Assembly: GCF_025362475.1 (NCBI RefSeq)
Contig: NZ_JANYGH010000040.1
Span: 1-64,000, forward strand
From: Mucilaginibacter sp.
Lineage (GTDB): Bacteria; Bacteroidota; Bacteroidia; Sphingobacteriales; Sphingobacteriaceae
Direction: 5' to 3'
DNA length: 64,000 nucleotides
Shown here: piece by piece, positions 8,644-17,870 of the stretch
How positions within the stretch are numbered: position 1 is the first letter of the stretch
How the letters are laid out: each line of letters begins with the position of its first letter
Notes under the pieces: model-generated
The model's database searches: none
The model's input: the letters and a program-made list of their open reading frames with translations, nothing else
Told to the model about the DNA's origin: nothing
Position numbers and translations under genes: made by a program

Positions 8644-9576
8644 TTATTTAGCTTTCCTGGTGTTGAATACGTAATAAACACCACCATAAATGGTTCTTGC
8701 CTGGCCCACATTTCTGCCTTTTAATACGTAGTTGCCACCAGCAGTCAACTCCAATCCGGCTATCTTTTGAAAACTATATTTTAATATAACACCGGCAAGT
8801 GTGGAGTTCATCTTATTACTTGGAAAAGGCATATCATTTTTCCTGATATCAAAACCACCTAACGTTGTAACCTTTGTAAGTACAGCCTCCGCGTTAAATT
8901 GCAAGCTCCTAAAACCAGCGCTTACTAAAAAATTAGAAACATCAGGCATTTTCACTTCGTTGGTATAATGCATCTCGGTAGTATAATAAGAGTTCCTATC
9001 GATATTGATATTGCCCCTGCGGATGTATTGTGCCGCACCGGCTACAAAGAACTGATTAACCTGGTAATTGAGTAAACCGCGTAAAGCAATATTCTTGCTA
9101 TGCAAACCAATAGATAAAGGCAAAAAATCGGCCTCATAATTAGTTGCCGGTATTGATCCGGATAATATAGCGTGAAAACTAAGTAATCCTTTGCCTATCT
9201 CCTGTTTAACAGCCAGCCATTTTACATAGGCGCTTACATCCTGTAAATTGCGCTCACCTCTCAGTGTGCCGGCACTTGCATTTGTGGTTACATAAGGAAG
9301 TGCAATTGATACGTTAATTTTGTTTGTAAGACCATAAACAAAGCCCAGCATATATGAATTTGAACTTACGGTACCCAGGTTTGGGGCATCACGTTTAAAA
9401 GTACCTTCCCAATAGTGGTCCCACTGACTGTGCGTATAAACGCCAGCGGCACAAACATAGTTTTTAGGTATCATTAGGGCATCAGCATCTGTCTGCGCCT
9501 GCGCATAATCTGAAAAAGTAAGGCAACATGCCACAACAATACAGCATCTGTAAAAATACAGCAATGAATGTTTCAT
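8644..9576 (-). CDS. putative outer-membrane beta-barrel protein, paralog-like
   Basis: This 310-residue exported protein has a signal peptide ending near SDYAQAQT. The mature part is rich in alternating strands (e.g. NKINVSIALPYVT, KIAGLELTAGGNYVL) and ends GGVYYVFNTRKAK, consistent with an outer-membrane barrel. 'GLTNKINVSIALPYV' is the kind of segment found in MetA/transporter-like barrels. It heads the minus-strand group with the haloperoxidase-like lipoprotein 25 bases downstream. Function unknown; possibly a channel or scaffold for that lipoprotein (inference from gene order only). Confidence 0.65.
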   Translation of the reverse strand: MKHSLLYFYRCCIVVACCLTFSDYAQAQTDADALMIPKNYVCAAGVYTHSQWDHYWEGTFKRDAPNLGTVSSNSYMLGFVYGLTNKINVSIALPYVTTNASAGTLRGERNLQDVSAYVKWLAVKQEIGKGLLSFHAILSGSIPATNYEADFLPLSIGLHSKNIALRGLLNYQVNQFFVAGAAQYIRRGNINIDRNSYYTTEMHYTNEVKMPDVSNFLVSAGFRSLQFNAEAVLTKVTTLGGFDIRKNDMPFPSNKMNSTLAGVILKYSFQKIAGLELTAGGNYVLKGRNVGQARTIYGGVYYVFNTRKAK

Positions 9577-9823
9577 TCGATTTAAGTAAGTAAGGGAAAT
9601 AAGTAAATTAATAAACAGGCCGAAAGAAAATTATTAATAGCATTCAATAAGGCTATCAAATATTTGCTCAGCATTAAAATTGAGAAGCATATAGTAATAA
9701 TTAAGTAGTGGGCCAACACCTCTTATTGCAAATGATGGCGCAACAATGAGTATTGGTCAATAATTAAATCAAACTGCGCTTCTTTTTAAAGAACAATTCA
9801 ACATCATAAACTATAAGCTATAA

Positions 9824-10375
9824 TTAGCAGGTAAAGTTAGGCGGTTTGCCGGGAGACTCGATGTAGGGAGAATTAAGGTGGTAGATTATAGGGCTGCTAT
9901 TAGTCTTCAGCAGTATGGAAAATGAAGAAAACTGGTAATTAATTACCGTAAAACTATAGTCGTTACCTAAATTTACTTTTTTCAGGGAAGAATCATGCCC
10001 TTTTTTACTCAATGGAACATCATTTATTTCTTTGGCTATGACCAGGTTGGCAGAAACGAGCCTGGTTTTAACACTATTGGCAATACAGATGAATGACATT
10101 GTATCGGGCGCCATTTTATACCTTAAATAGTTATAATAAACACCTTTTAATTGCAGCTGCCCATTTATGCGAATGTAGTCTTTCCATTTGTGTATCCCTG
10201 GCAAATGTACCGGGATCTTGATCTCGACAAGCTTGGTAGCGTCTATCTTATTTTCGTAGATCTCTTTTACTATCTGCACTTCAGACTGATGAATGAAATA
10301 TTGAAATACTAAATTGTACCCGCCCAAATTGAACAGATGTACATTTAATAATAGTATCGCAATAATCCTTTTCAC
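9824..10375 (-). CDS. hypothetical membrane-anchored protein
   Basis: This 183-residue protein has an N-terminal hydrophobic stretch (residues 3-27, IIAILLLNVHLFNLGGY) that could be an uncleaved anchor. A largely beta-strand extracytoplasmic part with no cysteine-based or catalytic motif follows. It resembles short conserved Bacteroidota proteins with a YNLVFQYFIHQSE-type N-terminus, whose role is unknown. It stands alone on the minus strand, divergent from the YeeE/YedE genes. The 247 bases downstream (9577-9823) contain no recognisable gene. Confidence 0.6.
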   Translation of the reverse strand: MKRIIAILLLNVHLFNLGGYNLVFQYFIHQSEVQIVKEIYENKIDATKLVEIKIPVHLPGIHKWKDYIRINGQLQLKGVYYNYLRYKMAPDTMSFICIANSVKTRLVSANLVIAKEINDVPLSKKGHDSSLKKVNLGNDYSFTVINYQFSSFSILLKTNSSPIIYHLNSPYIESPGKPPNFTC

Positions 10376-10491
10376 TTCTCAGAATGTGTTATTATGTTTT
10401 ATAATTAATGGTAAATATATTGTTACAACGCTATTAAAGCAAATAAAAAGTAAAATTACAGAAACTCACGTTATACACATGGGTTGAAAAG

Positions 10492-10499
10492 TATATTTG
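10492..10499 (+). promoter_or_regulatory. -7 promoter element candidate for the YeeE/YedE operon
   Basis: TATATTTG fits the Bacteroidota -7 consensus TAnnTTTG and lies 43 bases before the first ATG of the sulfur-transport genes. No convincing -33 TTTG is present at the right distance, so this is a partial match. Confidence 0.4.
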
Positions 10500-10542
10500 C
10501 ACATACAATAAATATATATGCTACAGCAGTCATTTAAATAAT

Positions 10543-11103
10543 ATGAGTCTATTAACACAACCATGGCCCTGGTATATCGCTGGCCCCCTTATAGGCATTG
10601 TAGTTCCGGCGCTTTTGCTTATGGGTAATAAAGCATTCGGCATATCATCTTCACTCAGGCATATTTGCGCAGCCTGCCTGCCATCCAACATCTCCTTTTT
10701 TAAATACGATTGGAAAAAAGAAAGCTGGAACTTGTTTTTTGCAGCAGGTATTATTTTAGGTGGATTAATTGCCGCTCAATACTTATCCGGTAACCAGGCA
10801 GTTGATATTAACCCCAAAACTATAGCACTTCTTAAACAACAAGGTGTGCAGGATTTTAGCGGTTTATTACCCGGGGATATTTTTAGCTTTAGGCAACTGC
10901 TCACTTTACGTGGTTTTATTTTTATAGTTGTAGGTGGCTTTATGGTAGGCTTTGGTACCAGATATGCAAGTGGGTGTACTTCTGGCCATGCTATTATGGG
11001 GATATCAAACCTGCAATGGCCATCTATGATAGCAACATGCTGCTTTATGATAGGCGGCTTTGTAATGACCTGGTTTATTTTACCCTACCTTATACAGCTT
11101 TAA
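10543..11103 (+). CDS. YeeE/YedE-family sulfur transporter, N-terminal half
   Basis: This 186-residue inner-membrane protein with about five hydrophobic segments belongs to the YeeE/YedE (sulf_transp, DUF395) family. The signature ASGCTSGHAIMG near residue 145 contains the conserved cysteine that relays thiosulfate in TsuA. An N-terminal GPLIGIVVPALLLMGNKAFG segment is also typical. Full-length TsuA carries both halves in one chain; here the second half is the next gene, two bases downstream. The pair probably imports thiosulfate or a related sulfur species. Confidence 0.88.
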   Translation: MSLLTQPWPWYIAGPLIGIVVPALLLMGNKAFGISSSLRHICAACLPSNISFFKYDWKKESWNLFFAAGIILGGLIAAQYLSGNQAVDINPKTIALLKQQGVQDFSGLLPGDIFSFRQLLTLRGFIFIVVGGFMVGFGTRYASGCTSGHAIMGISNLQWPSMIATCCFMIGGFVMTWFILPYLIQL

Positions 11104-11104
11104 C

Positions 11105-11515
11105 ATGAAGAATATAAAATACCTGTTCATTGGTTTACTTTTTGGGATAGTGCTTGTAAAATCGCAGGTAATCTCCTGGTTCAGGATCCAGGAAATGTTT
11201 AGGTTGCAGTCTTTTCATATGTACGGTATCATTGGCAGCGCCATTGTTGTTGGCATGTTATCTATTTTAATCATCAAACGGTTCGGTATTAAAATCCTAT
11301 CCGGTGAAGAGGTTGTCATTCAACCAAAAAACTTCAACTGGGGTAATGTGTATGGCGGTTTAATATTTGGGTTGGGTTGGGCCATTACAGGTGCCTGCCC
11401 GGGTCCCTTATTTGCGCAAATTGGAAGTGGCTTTTTAGTTACTGCTGTAACCCTGCTTAGCGCCATTGCAGGTACATGGGTATATGGCTTGCTTAGGGAT
11501 AAATTGCCTCATTAA
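11105..11515 (+). CDS. YeeE/YedE-family sulfur transporter, C-terminal half
   Basis: This 136-residue membrane protein has four hydrophobic helices. The second-half signature WAITGACPGPLFAQIG (residues about 93-108) carries the family's conserved Cys-Pro-Gly-Pro. It starts just after the stop of the first half, so the two are very likely translated together and assemble into one transporter. The split arrangement is common in Bacteroidota and should not be read as a frameshift. Confidence 0.87.
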   Translation: MKNIKYLFIGLLFGIVLVKSQVISWFRIQEMFRLQSFHMYGIIGSAIVVGMLSILIIKRFGIKILSGEEVVIQPKNFNWGNVYGGLIFGLGWAITGACPGPLFAQIGSGFLVTAVTLLSAIAGTWVYGLLRDKLPH

Positions 11516-11615
11516 ATTTGCCAAGCAAGAAAAGCAATTCATTAATTATGGCTTAAAGCAATACGTCAGGTTTGTTTATTGAATCTCCCCTCTTTTATAC
11601 CAAAAACTATCGCGC

Positions 11616-12212
11616 ATGATAAAAAGCAAACATTTCTCTAAATCAAACATCATATTTACTGTACTTATGGTGTTGGCTTTAGTTACTTTAGTAAATCCCA
11701 CGGCTAAAAGCTTTTTTATACGTGGATTAATGTCCGTCGGCTTTTTTCAGCCAGATCCTGAAGGGTATTTACGTCACCATAAAGTTATCGCCACTTTACC
11801 CGATTATCGCTACAGAGATACAAGCGGCCATATAATAGCTTTATCCGATTTAAAACATAAAGTAGTATTTGTAAATTACTGGGCAACCTGGTGCCCTCCC
11901 TGCCTTGCCGAAATGCCATCCATTAACAAATTGCATGAAAAATTTAAAAACAATCCTAAAATAATTTTCATCATGGTTGATGTAGATAATGATCCGGCCA
12001 AAGCCACAGCCTTCCTGCGTAAACACAACTACAACTTGCCTGTATATACAACACTAAATCAACTGCCCGATACTTTGTTAGATGGCACCATACCTACCAC
12101 GCTGGTATTTGATAAGACTGGAGTTTTAAAATATAACCATTCCGGAGCAAGTGATTACAGCAGTGATAGCTTTAAAACTTTTTTGAACAAAGAGGCGAAT
12201 AAAAATTTTTAG
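11616..12212 (+). CDS. TlpA-family thiol-disulfide oxidoreductase
   Basis: This 198-residue protein has an N-terminal membrane anchor (residues about 10-28, NIIFTVLMVLALVTLV) and a periplasmic thioredoxin fold. The redox motif is WCPPC (C93 and C96) in VNYWATWCPPCLAEMPS, and the cis-proline is in GTIPTTLVFD. It follows the YeeE/YedE pair in the same orientation after 100 bases. Working on the conserved cysteines of that transporter, or on cytochrome and envelope proteins, is plausible but not shown by sequence. Confidence 0.9.
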   Translation: MIKSKHFSKSNIIFTVLMVLALVTLVNPTAKSFFIRGLMSVGFFQPDPEGYLRHHKVIATLPDYRYRDTSGHIIALSDLKHKVVFVNYWATWCPPCLAEMPSINKLHEKFKNNPKIIFIMVDVDNDPAKATAFLRKHNYNLPVYTTLNQLPDTLLDGTIPTTLVFDKTGVLKYNHSGASDYSSDSFKTFLNKEANKNF

Positions 12213-12324
12213 CTAAACATTAAGGGTGCATCTTGATTTGAAAATCTTTTATCTAATTTTTTTTATTGTTATTTTCACACTTATTAATAATTTTTCTTTT
12301 CTTTACGGTATAAACCTGTTTTCA

Positions 12325-13875
12325 ATGAAAAGAAATTTGCTCTCCTCACTTGGCATTGCCGCGCTGTGTTTAATTTCGACAGCCGGATACAGCCAAACCG
12401 GCACCCTCAGTATCAGCAATGATTCAAAGACAACCATTAGCAAGCACATTTACGGGCAATTTGCCGAGCATTTGGGCCATGGTATTTATGGTGGTTTTTG
12501 GGTTGATAAAACCCTGCCTGTTAAAAAGCAGAACCGTATCCGCCTGGACGTGGTTGAGGCCTTAAAAAAGATTAAAATCCCTAACCTGCGCTGGCCTGGT
12601 GGCTGCTTTGCAGATGAGTATCACTGGCGCGACGGCGTTGGCCCTTCAGCCCTTCGTCCGCGTATGGTAAATACCAACTGGGGCGGTGTTACCGAAGATA
12701 ACAGCTTCGGCACACATGAATTTCTGGAGCTTTGCGATTTACTAAAATGCGAGCCATATGTTGCCGGCAATGTTGGCAGTGGCACTGTTGAAGAGATGTC
12801 GAAATGGATAGAATACTTAAATTCCAACAGTACCAGTACAGTTGTACAAATGCGGGCCAAAAATGGCCACCCTGCACCTTATAAAGTAACACTTTGGGGT
12901 GTTGGTAATGAAAGCTGGGGTTGCGGTGGTAATATGACACCTGAATATTATGCAGATCTGTTTAAACGCTATGCCGCGTTTGCCAAGGATTATCCGGGCG
13001 CAAAGCTTAAGAAAATAGCCAGCGGACCAAATTCTGATGATTATAACTGGACAGAAGTTTGTATGAAGAACATACCAAATTGGATGATGTCTGGCTTATC
13101 TATGCATTATTATACTATCCCAACGGGTAACTGGGGTAAAAAAGGATCGGCAACCCAATTTAGCGAAAAAGAATACTTTGGCACGATGGTTAACTGCCTT
13201 AAAATGGAAGAACTGGTTACCAAACACTCGGCAATTATGGATAAGTATGACCCTGAAAAGAAAGTAGCTTTGGTAGTTGACGAATGGGGAGTTTGGACCG
13301 ACCCTGAACCAGGCACCAACCCTGGCTTTTTATATCAGCAAAACAGCCTTCGTGACGCGCTGATTGCCGGCACAACACTTAATATATTTAATAACCACAG
13401 CGATCGTGTTAGAATGGCTGCTTTAGCACAAACCGTTAACGTGCTGCAATCCCTTATTTTAACTGATAAGGAAAAAATGGTACTAACCCCAACCTACCAT
13501 ATTTTTGATATGTACAAGGTTCACCAGGATGCCAAATACCTTCCGATTAAATTGAACGTACCTAATTATGAGGTGGATGGTAAAAAGATAGAGGCAGTAA
13601 ATGCTTCAGCTTCTCAGGATGCTGTCGGCAAAGTGCATATCTCGTTGGTTAACCTGGATATCCATAACGCGATAACTATTACTACGGACTTGAAAGATGT
13701 GAAATGGAATACAGTTAGCGGCCAGGTATTAACTTCGGCTAATATCACTGATATCAACACATTTAGCGAGCCAAATAAACTGCACCTTGCAGGCTTTACC
13801 GGCGCTAAAAAAGATGGTGACAAACTGGTTGTAACATTACCTGCAAAATCAGTAGTAACGCTGGAGTTGAATTAA
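12325..13875 (+). CDS. secreted GH51 alpha-L-arabinofuranosidase
   Basis: This protein of about 516 residues has a cleavable signal peptide (cleavage near GYSQTG). The catalytic barrel is complete for GH51, with the acid/base Glu in GVGNESW (E196) and the nucleophile Glu in VVDEWGVW (E320). The C-terminal beta-sandwich follows from about residue 400. The start at 12325 is chosen because it opens directly with the signal peptide; an upstream GTG would prepend a 33-residue hydrophobic leader. It would release terminal arabinofuranose from arabinan or arabinoxylan outside the cytoplasm. It is a single gene ended by a strong hairpin. Confidence 0.93.
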   Translation: MKRNLLSSLGIAALCLISTAGYSQTGTLSISNDSKTTISKHIYGQFAEHLGHGIYGGFWVDKTLPVKKQNRIRLDVVEALKKIKIPNLRWPGGCFADEYHWRDGVGPSALRPRMVNTNWGGVTEDNSFGTHEFLELCDLLKCEPYVAGNVGSGTVEEMSKWIEYLNSNSTSTVVQMRAKNGHPAPYKVTLWGVGNESWGCGGNMTPEYYADLFKRYAAFAKDYPGAKLKKIASGPNSDDYNWTEVCMKNIPNWMMSGLSMHYYTIPTGNWGKKGSATQFSEKEYFGTMVNCLKMEELVTKHSAIMDKYDPEKKVALVVDEWGVWTDPEPGTNPGFLYQQNSLRDALIAGTTLNIFNNHSDRVRMAALAQTVNVLQSLILTDKEKMVLTPTYHIFDMYKVHQDAKYLPIKLNVPNYEVDGKKIEAVNASASQDAVGKVHISLVNLDIHNAITITTDLKDVKWNTVSGQVLTSANITDINTFSEPNKLHLAGFTGAKKDGDKLVVTLPAKSVVTLELN

Positions 13876-13888
13876 TATCTAAAGGGTT

Positions 13889-13931
13889 GCTTTGCATATA
13901 TTAAACTGACAGTCGGTTTAATATATGCAAA
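13889..13931. terminator. bidirectional terminator between convergent genes
   Basis: A perfect 18-bp stem (13889-13906 with 13914-13931, GCTTTGCATATATTAAAC and its complement) with a short loop lies between the GH51 gene (+) and the ADP-ribosylglycohydrolase-like gene (-). There is no long T run, but stem length and position support bidirectional termination. Confidence 0.75.
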
Positions 13932-13963
13932 GCCAAAGCCCGGAGCAACGATTATTTAAAAAA

Positions 13964-15526
13964 TCACTTCGAGCCTTTTACTTCCTGCACATTTACTGCC
14001 ATACCATTTATCGGTTTATCCGAATAAATAATCGCCTCCCCCGGATTAAGCCTGTTCATATACTCACTGGATGGGTTTTTAATCTTTAATTGAACTACAT
14101 GTTTTCCTTTAGCAAGATCATATTTCCAACATAATTCATTTCTTCGGATAGTGAAATTTACAGGCAGATCCGGCGATTCAATTAATTGTCCATCTATATA
14201 AAGCCCGGTATGAAAAACAAAGTTACTACGATCATTATACCCGGTTGTTTCACCTTTAAGCACAAACCCTGTCCCTTCAAATTCAAAACTTAGCATATCC
14301 CTGCTTTCCGACCATTTAACGGCAATCTTTCCAGCAGGATAAATTCCGGCAAAACTTTTCTCAAATTTCACCGGCTTTGGATGTTGTAATTTCACGTTAA
14401 TTATATCCCCCTTAATATTGCCTCCATTTTTTTGGATATTTTTCAACGCCTGGTTGAAGCCTATCCTATAAACATCGTTAAGGCTCATGGTGGTGTATTT
14501 AAATTTAATATCTTCAATATCCTTTAACCCCATTTTCCAGTAAGCCGGGATTTTATCATATCCCAATATAGTACCTAAAATGCCTCCTGCAGAAGATGGG
14601 TTGCAATCAGCATCCTGCCCGCAGCGGGTTGCAATTTCAAGGGTTTTGGTAAAATCTTTTCCGCCATATAATAAGCCCATTACAACATAAGCAGAATTTA
14701 CTTTTGAATCTATATCAAACGGAGCAAACACACCATCCGGACAACCGATATCATTGGCATATTTCTTTTGTACTTCCAACCAGGTTTGTTTCCAGTCGGC
14801 CGGATATAATTTATGCCATTTTACTACATCACTAATGCATTGATAAAATTCACTTTGCCTGGGTATGGTTATTAATGCCTGGTTCACTATATAGTTAATA
14901 TCAGATGATGTAAATGCAAGGGTATACATCGCCCCAATAAATACCCCACCGTACCAACCATCGCCGTAATTCATAATATGGCCCACCTTATCACTTATTG
15001 CCGAGGCAGTATTTGGCATTCCCGGGCTCATCAAACCAGCAAAATCTGCTTCTATCTGATAGTCAATACAATCGGCATGCGGGTTGTTTTTCCATTCGCC
15101 GCTCATTGGAGCCTTAATACCGTGCAAAATATTGTAACGCCCACTCTGATTAGCATGCCAAAGATCATAACCGGCATGCGCGAAAGCGTTTGCAAATGAA
15201 TCAACCGGTGCGTCCAGCCCATGTTTTTCAAACACATCAACAAACGTCAAATCCATATAAAGATCATCATATAAGCCAGGGTTATTAATCATGTTTTGCT
15301 TTAAATATCCCGCATTCCACCTTAATGGCTGATAATCTCCAATAAAAGTTCCATTGTACCTAAATTCATATGGCCCGCCGAAAGTAACCCCAATGGTTTG
15401 CCCGGCCCATCCACCCATTATTTTATTTTTTAGCTTTTCCTTAGTTATCGAAATTGTCGGTGATTGCCCTCTTACGGTAGTAGCCACAAGAAATAGAAGC
15501 AAAAGGCCAGGCAGATATCTTTTCAT
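13964..15526 (-). CDS. secreted ADP-ribosylglycohydrolase-fold protein
   Basis: This 520-residue protein has a signal peptide (residues 1-20, cleavage near VRGQS). The ADP-ribosylglycohydrolase all-helical core covers about residues 28-380: the first acidic/glycine segment KIMGGWAGQTIGVTFGG, DDLYMDLTFVDVFEKHG as the metal-site segment, and the closing GQDADCNPSSAGGILG motif. A C-terminal beta domain (about 400-515) resembles a jelly-roll carbohydrate-binding module. Export and this appended domain argue for a glycan or glycoside substrate rather than an intracellular ADP-ribosylated protein (inference). It converges with a GH51 gene. Confidence 0.85.
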   Translation of the reverse strand: MKRYLPGLLLLFLVATTVRGQSPTISITKEKLKNKIMGGWAGQTIGVTFGGPYEFRYNGTFIGDYQPLRWNAGYLKQNMINNPGLYDDLYMDLTFVDVFEKHGLDAPVDSFANAFAHAGYDLWHANQSGRYNILHGIKAPMSGEWKNNPHADCIDYQIEADFAGLMSPGMPNTASAISDKVGHIMNYGDGWYGGVFIGAMYTLAFTSSDINYIVNQALITIPRQSEFYQCISDVVKWHKLYPADWKQTWLEVQKKYANDIGCPDGVFAPFDIDSKVNSAYVVMGLLYGGKDFTKTLEIATRCGQDADCNPSSAGGILGTILGYDKIPAYWKMGLKDIEDIKFKYTTMSLNDVYRIGFNQALKNIQKNGGNIKGDIINVKLQHPKPVKFEKSFAGIYPAGKIAVKWSESRDMLSFEFEGTGFVLKGETTGYNDRSNFVFHTGLYIDGQLIESPDLPVNFTIRRNELCWKYDLAKGKHVVQLKIKNPSSEYMNRLNPGEAIIYSDKPINGMAVNVQEVKGSK

Positions 15527-15722
15527 TACGTTACAGGTTTTAATAGAATTCGGTTTTGATTGGAATTAAGCAAAGAGGGAACAAAAAGCAAGGCGATTAT
15601 ATTTACTTGATAACCAATAAATATATTGACACAGGCTTGCTCCCCAGTGATAAAACTATTGAATTTTTCACTAATCAGCGCAACAACAATTAGAAATGTA
15701 AAAGAAATAAAAACAGACAGGG

Positions 15723-17165
15723 TTATTTTACTTTTATGCCAAAAATATCGCTCAAAGCCTTTTTACCGGCATGATACCCACACATGCCATGTACACCACC
15801 GCCGGGAGGGGTTGATGATGAGCAAATATAAAGCCCTTTAGCAGATGTTTTATAAGGAGAGGCACGCAGCACAGGCCTGGTAAATAGCTGACCAATATCT
15901 ATCACTCCACCGTTAATATCACCACCAATATAGTTGGGATTATATTGCTCTAACTGCGCGGTATTGAATGTATGCTTTGCTAAAATGGTATCCCTGAAAC
16001 CAGGCGCAAACCGTTCCACCTGCCGTTCAATAATACTGGTCATATCCTTATCCGATCCGTTTGGTACATGACAATAAGCCCAGGCTGTATGTTTTCCCTC
16101 GGGAGCGCGGGATTTATCAAATATGCTTTGCTGAGCCAACAGTACGTAAGGCTTATCGGGATGCCCTCCCTGCCATATCAACTGTTCGCCATCGGCCATT
16201 TCGTTGAATGTATTACCAATATGTACCGTTCCGGCTTGTTTTACGCTTTCTGCTTTAAATGGAATTGGGGCATCCAGCGCCCAATCAACCTTAAATACAC
16301 CGGCCCCGTAACGATAGCGTTCCAATTGCCATTTATACAGAGATGAAAATTTGTGACCAGCTATTTTCAGTAACTGCCTTGGTGTAATATCAAACAGTAT
16401 TGCATGGGCAGAAGGTAATTTATTTAATGAATGAACGTAGAAGTTAGTTTCGATCTTTCCGCCAATGCTAATAAAATACGATGCCAGGGCATTGGCAATT
16501 TGCTGAGAGCCCCCTTTAGGTATAGGCCATCCCTTTAAATGCCCCTGGGCCATCAATACAAGTGCAATTGCCGACGTAGCTATGTTGCTGAGCGGCTGAA
16601 TAGCATGGGCTGCCATTCCACCGAATAAACCTTTGCCCTCTTTGGTTTTAAATACTTTTGATAACAAGGTTGCCGGGGTAAGTGCGGGCAAACCAAACTG
16701 GGCCATTAATAAAGGATGTTTTGGAAAATGAAGCGGCCCCAGTACATCGGCGGCAATTAAAGGCCAGTTTTTAACCACCGAACTCATAAGATTCAGATAC
16801 GCTTGTTCATCACTCCCAAGCAGCTTTGCTGTTTCGCTAACCGATTTTAACAAAACAGCAGCCGTTCCATCATCAAAGGGATGAGCGGCTGCTATTTTGG
16901 GGGAAATATATTCAAGCCCATGCTGCACAAGCGGCAATGTTTCAAAAAACGGCGATCCTATTGCAAGCGGATGAATAGCTGAGCAAATATCATGTTTAAA
17001 GCCAGGTAAGGTAAGCTCTGCAGTACGAAGGCCCCCTCCTATTTCATTTTTACCTTCAAGTAATAATACCGATAATCCGTTTTGCTGCAATAAAATCGCC
17101 GCGGCCAAACCATTTGGCCCTGATCCTACTATTATCGCATCGTAATCGCGCTTTTCAAGCTTCAT
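15723..17165 (-). CDS. NAD(P)/FAD-dependent oxidoreductase (CrtI / PYROXD2-like)
   Basis: This 480-residue flavoprotein has the dinucleotide-binding Rossmann motif at the N-terminus (IIVGSGPNGLAAA) and the acidic end of strand 2 (LLEGKNEIGG). The second FAD signature is near the C-terminus (GLYICSSSTPPGGGVHGMCG). The architecture is that of phytoene desaturase-like amine-oxidase-fold proteins. No carotenoid synthesis genes lie nearby, so a carotenoid substrate is not supported by context and PYROXD2-like function is equally possible. It is followed on the minus strand by no close partner; its own upstream neighbour is the carbonic anhydrase. Confidence 0.82.
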   Translation of the reverse strand: MKLEKRDYDAIIVGSGPNGLAAAILLQQNGLSVLLLEGKNEIGGGLRTAELTLPGFKHDICSAIHPLAIGSPFFETLPLVQHGLEYISPKIAAAHPFDDGTAAVLLKSVSETAKLLGSDEQAYLNLMSSVVKNWPLIAADVLGPLHFPKHPLLMAQFGLPALTPATLLSKVFKTKEGKGLFGGMAAHAIQPLSNIATSAIALVLMAQGHLKGWPIPKGGSQQIANALASYFISIGGKIETNFYVHSLNKLPSAHAILFDITPRQLLKIAGHKFSSLYKWQLERYRYGAGVFKVDWALDAPIPFKAESVKQAGTVHIGNTFNEMADGEQLIWQGGHPDKPYVLLAQQSIFDKSRAPEGKHTAWAYCHVPNGSDKDMTSIIERQVERFAPGFRDTILAKHTFNTAQLEQYNPNYIGGDINGGVIDIGQLFTRPVLRASPYKTSAKGLYICSSSTPPGGGVHGMCGYHAGKKALSDIFGIKVK

Positions 17166-17230
17166 CTATAATGTACAGAGGTTTTTGTGCCTCTAAGGTA
17201 TCCAAATTAACAGTTTTGTGCTGATATAGT

Positions 17231-17848
17231 TTAACTTAAAACCTCCCCGGCATGGCTGGCTTCAGGCACCTCGATCAGTTTGCCCGATCTTACATCGTAT
17301 ACATAACCATAAATTGGAATATTGCCTGCAACCAGGGGATGATTCCTGATGCGTTCAACATCTTCGACAACGCTGGCTTCCAGATTTTTAAAAGTAAGGA
17401 ACGCTACATGATTTGCCTCATCAGAGCCGCCGCTTTCATCTGTATTACGCCAGCCATTCTCATCAATAGTTGCCGTAGCTAAACTTGTAGATAACAGATT
17501 ACGGATGATATCATCGGTAAACAACCCCATACCGCAGTCGGTATGATGAATTACAAACCACTCTTTAGTACCCAATAATTTATGCGAAATAACCAGTGAG
17601 CGAATAGCATCGTCACTTGCACGGCCCCCGGCATTGCGGATAACATGCGCATCGCCTTCGGCAAGACCCGCGTATTTTGCCGGATCCAGCCTGGCATCCA
17701 TACAGGTTAAAATAGCAAACTGACGCTTAGGTGGTATGGTAAGCTCACCTTTATCGCCAAAGTGTTTTACATATTCACTATTAGCCAAAAGCACCTGTTG
17801 ATGTACTTTGGTCTTCACTTTCTGAAGTTCATCTATCGTGATTGACAT
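17231..17848 (-). CDS. beta-class carbonic anhydrase
   Basis: This 205-residue cytosolic zinc enzyme interconverts CO2 and bicarbonate. The zinc ligands are C49 in CMDARLD, H102 and C105 in HHTDCGMG, and the catalytic dyad is D51/R53. The length and spacing fit compact beta-class, type II-like enzymes. It is flanked on the minus strand by the cysteine-free peroxiredoxin-like gene (22 bases upstream) and the CrtI-like oxidoreductase downstream, possibly as one transcript. Confidence 0.92.
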   Translation of the reverse strand: MSITIDELQKVKTKVHQQVLLANSEYVKHFGDKGELTIPPKRQFAILTCMDARLDPAKYAGLAEGDAHVIRNAGGRASDDAIRSLVISHKLLGTKEWFVIHHTDCGMGLFTDDIIRNLLSTSLATATIDENGWRNTDESGGSDEANHVAFLTFKNLEASVVEDVERIRNHPLVAGNIPIYGYVYDVRSGKLIEVPEASHAGEVLS

Positions 17849-17870
17849 AGTTTTAGTTTTTTAATAAATA

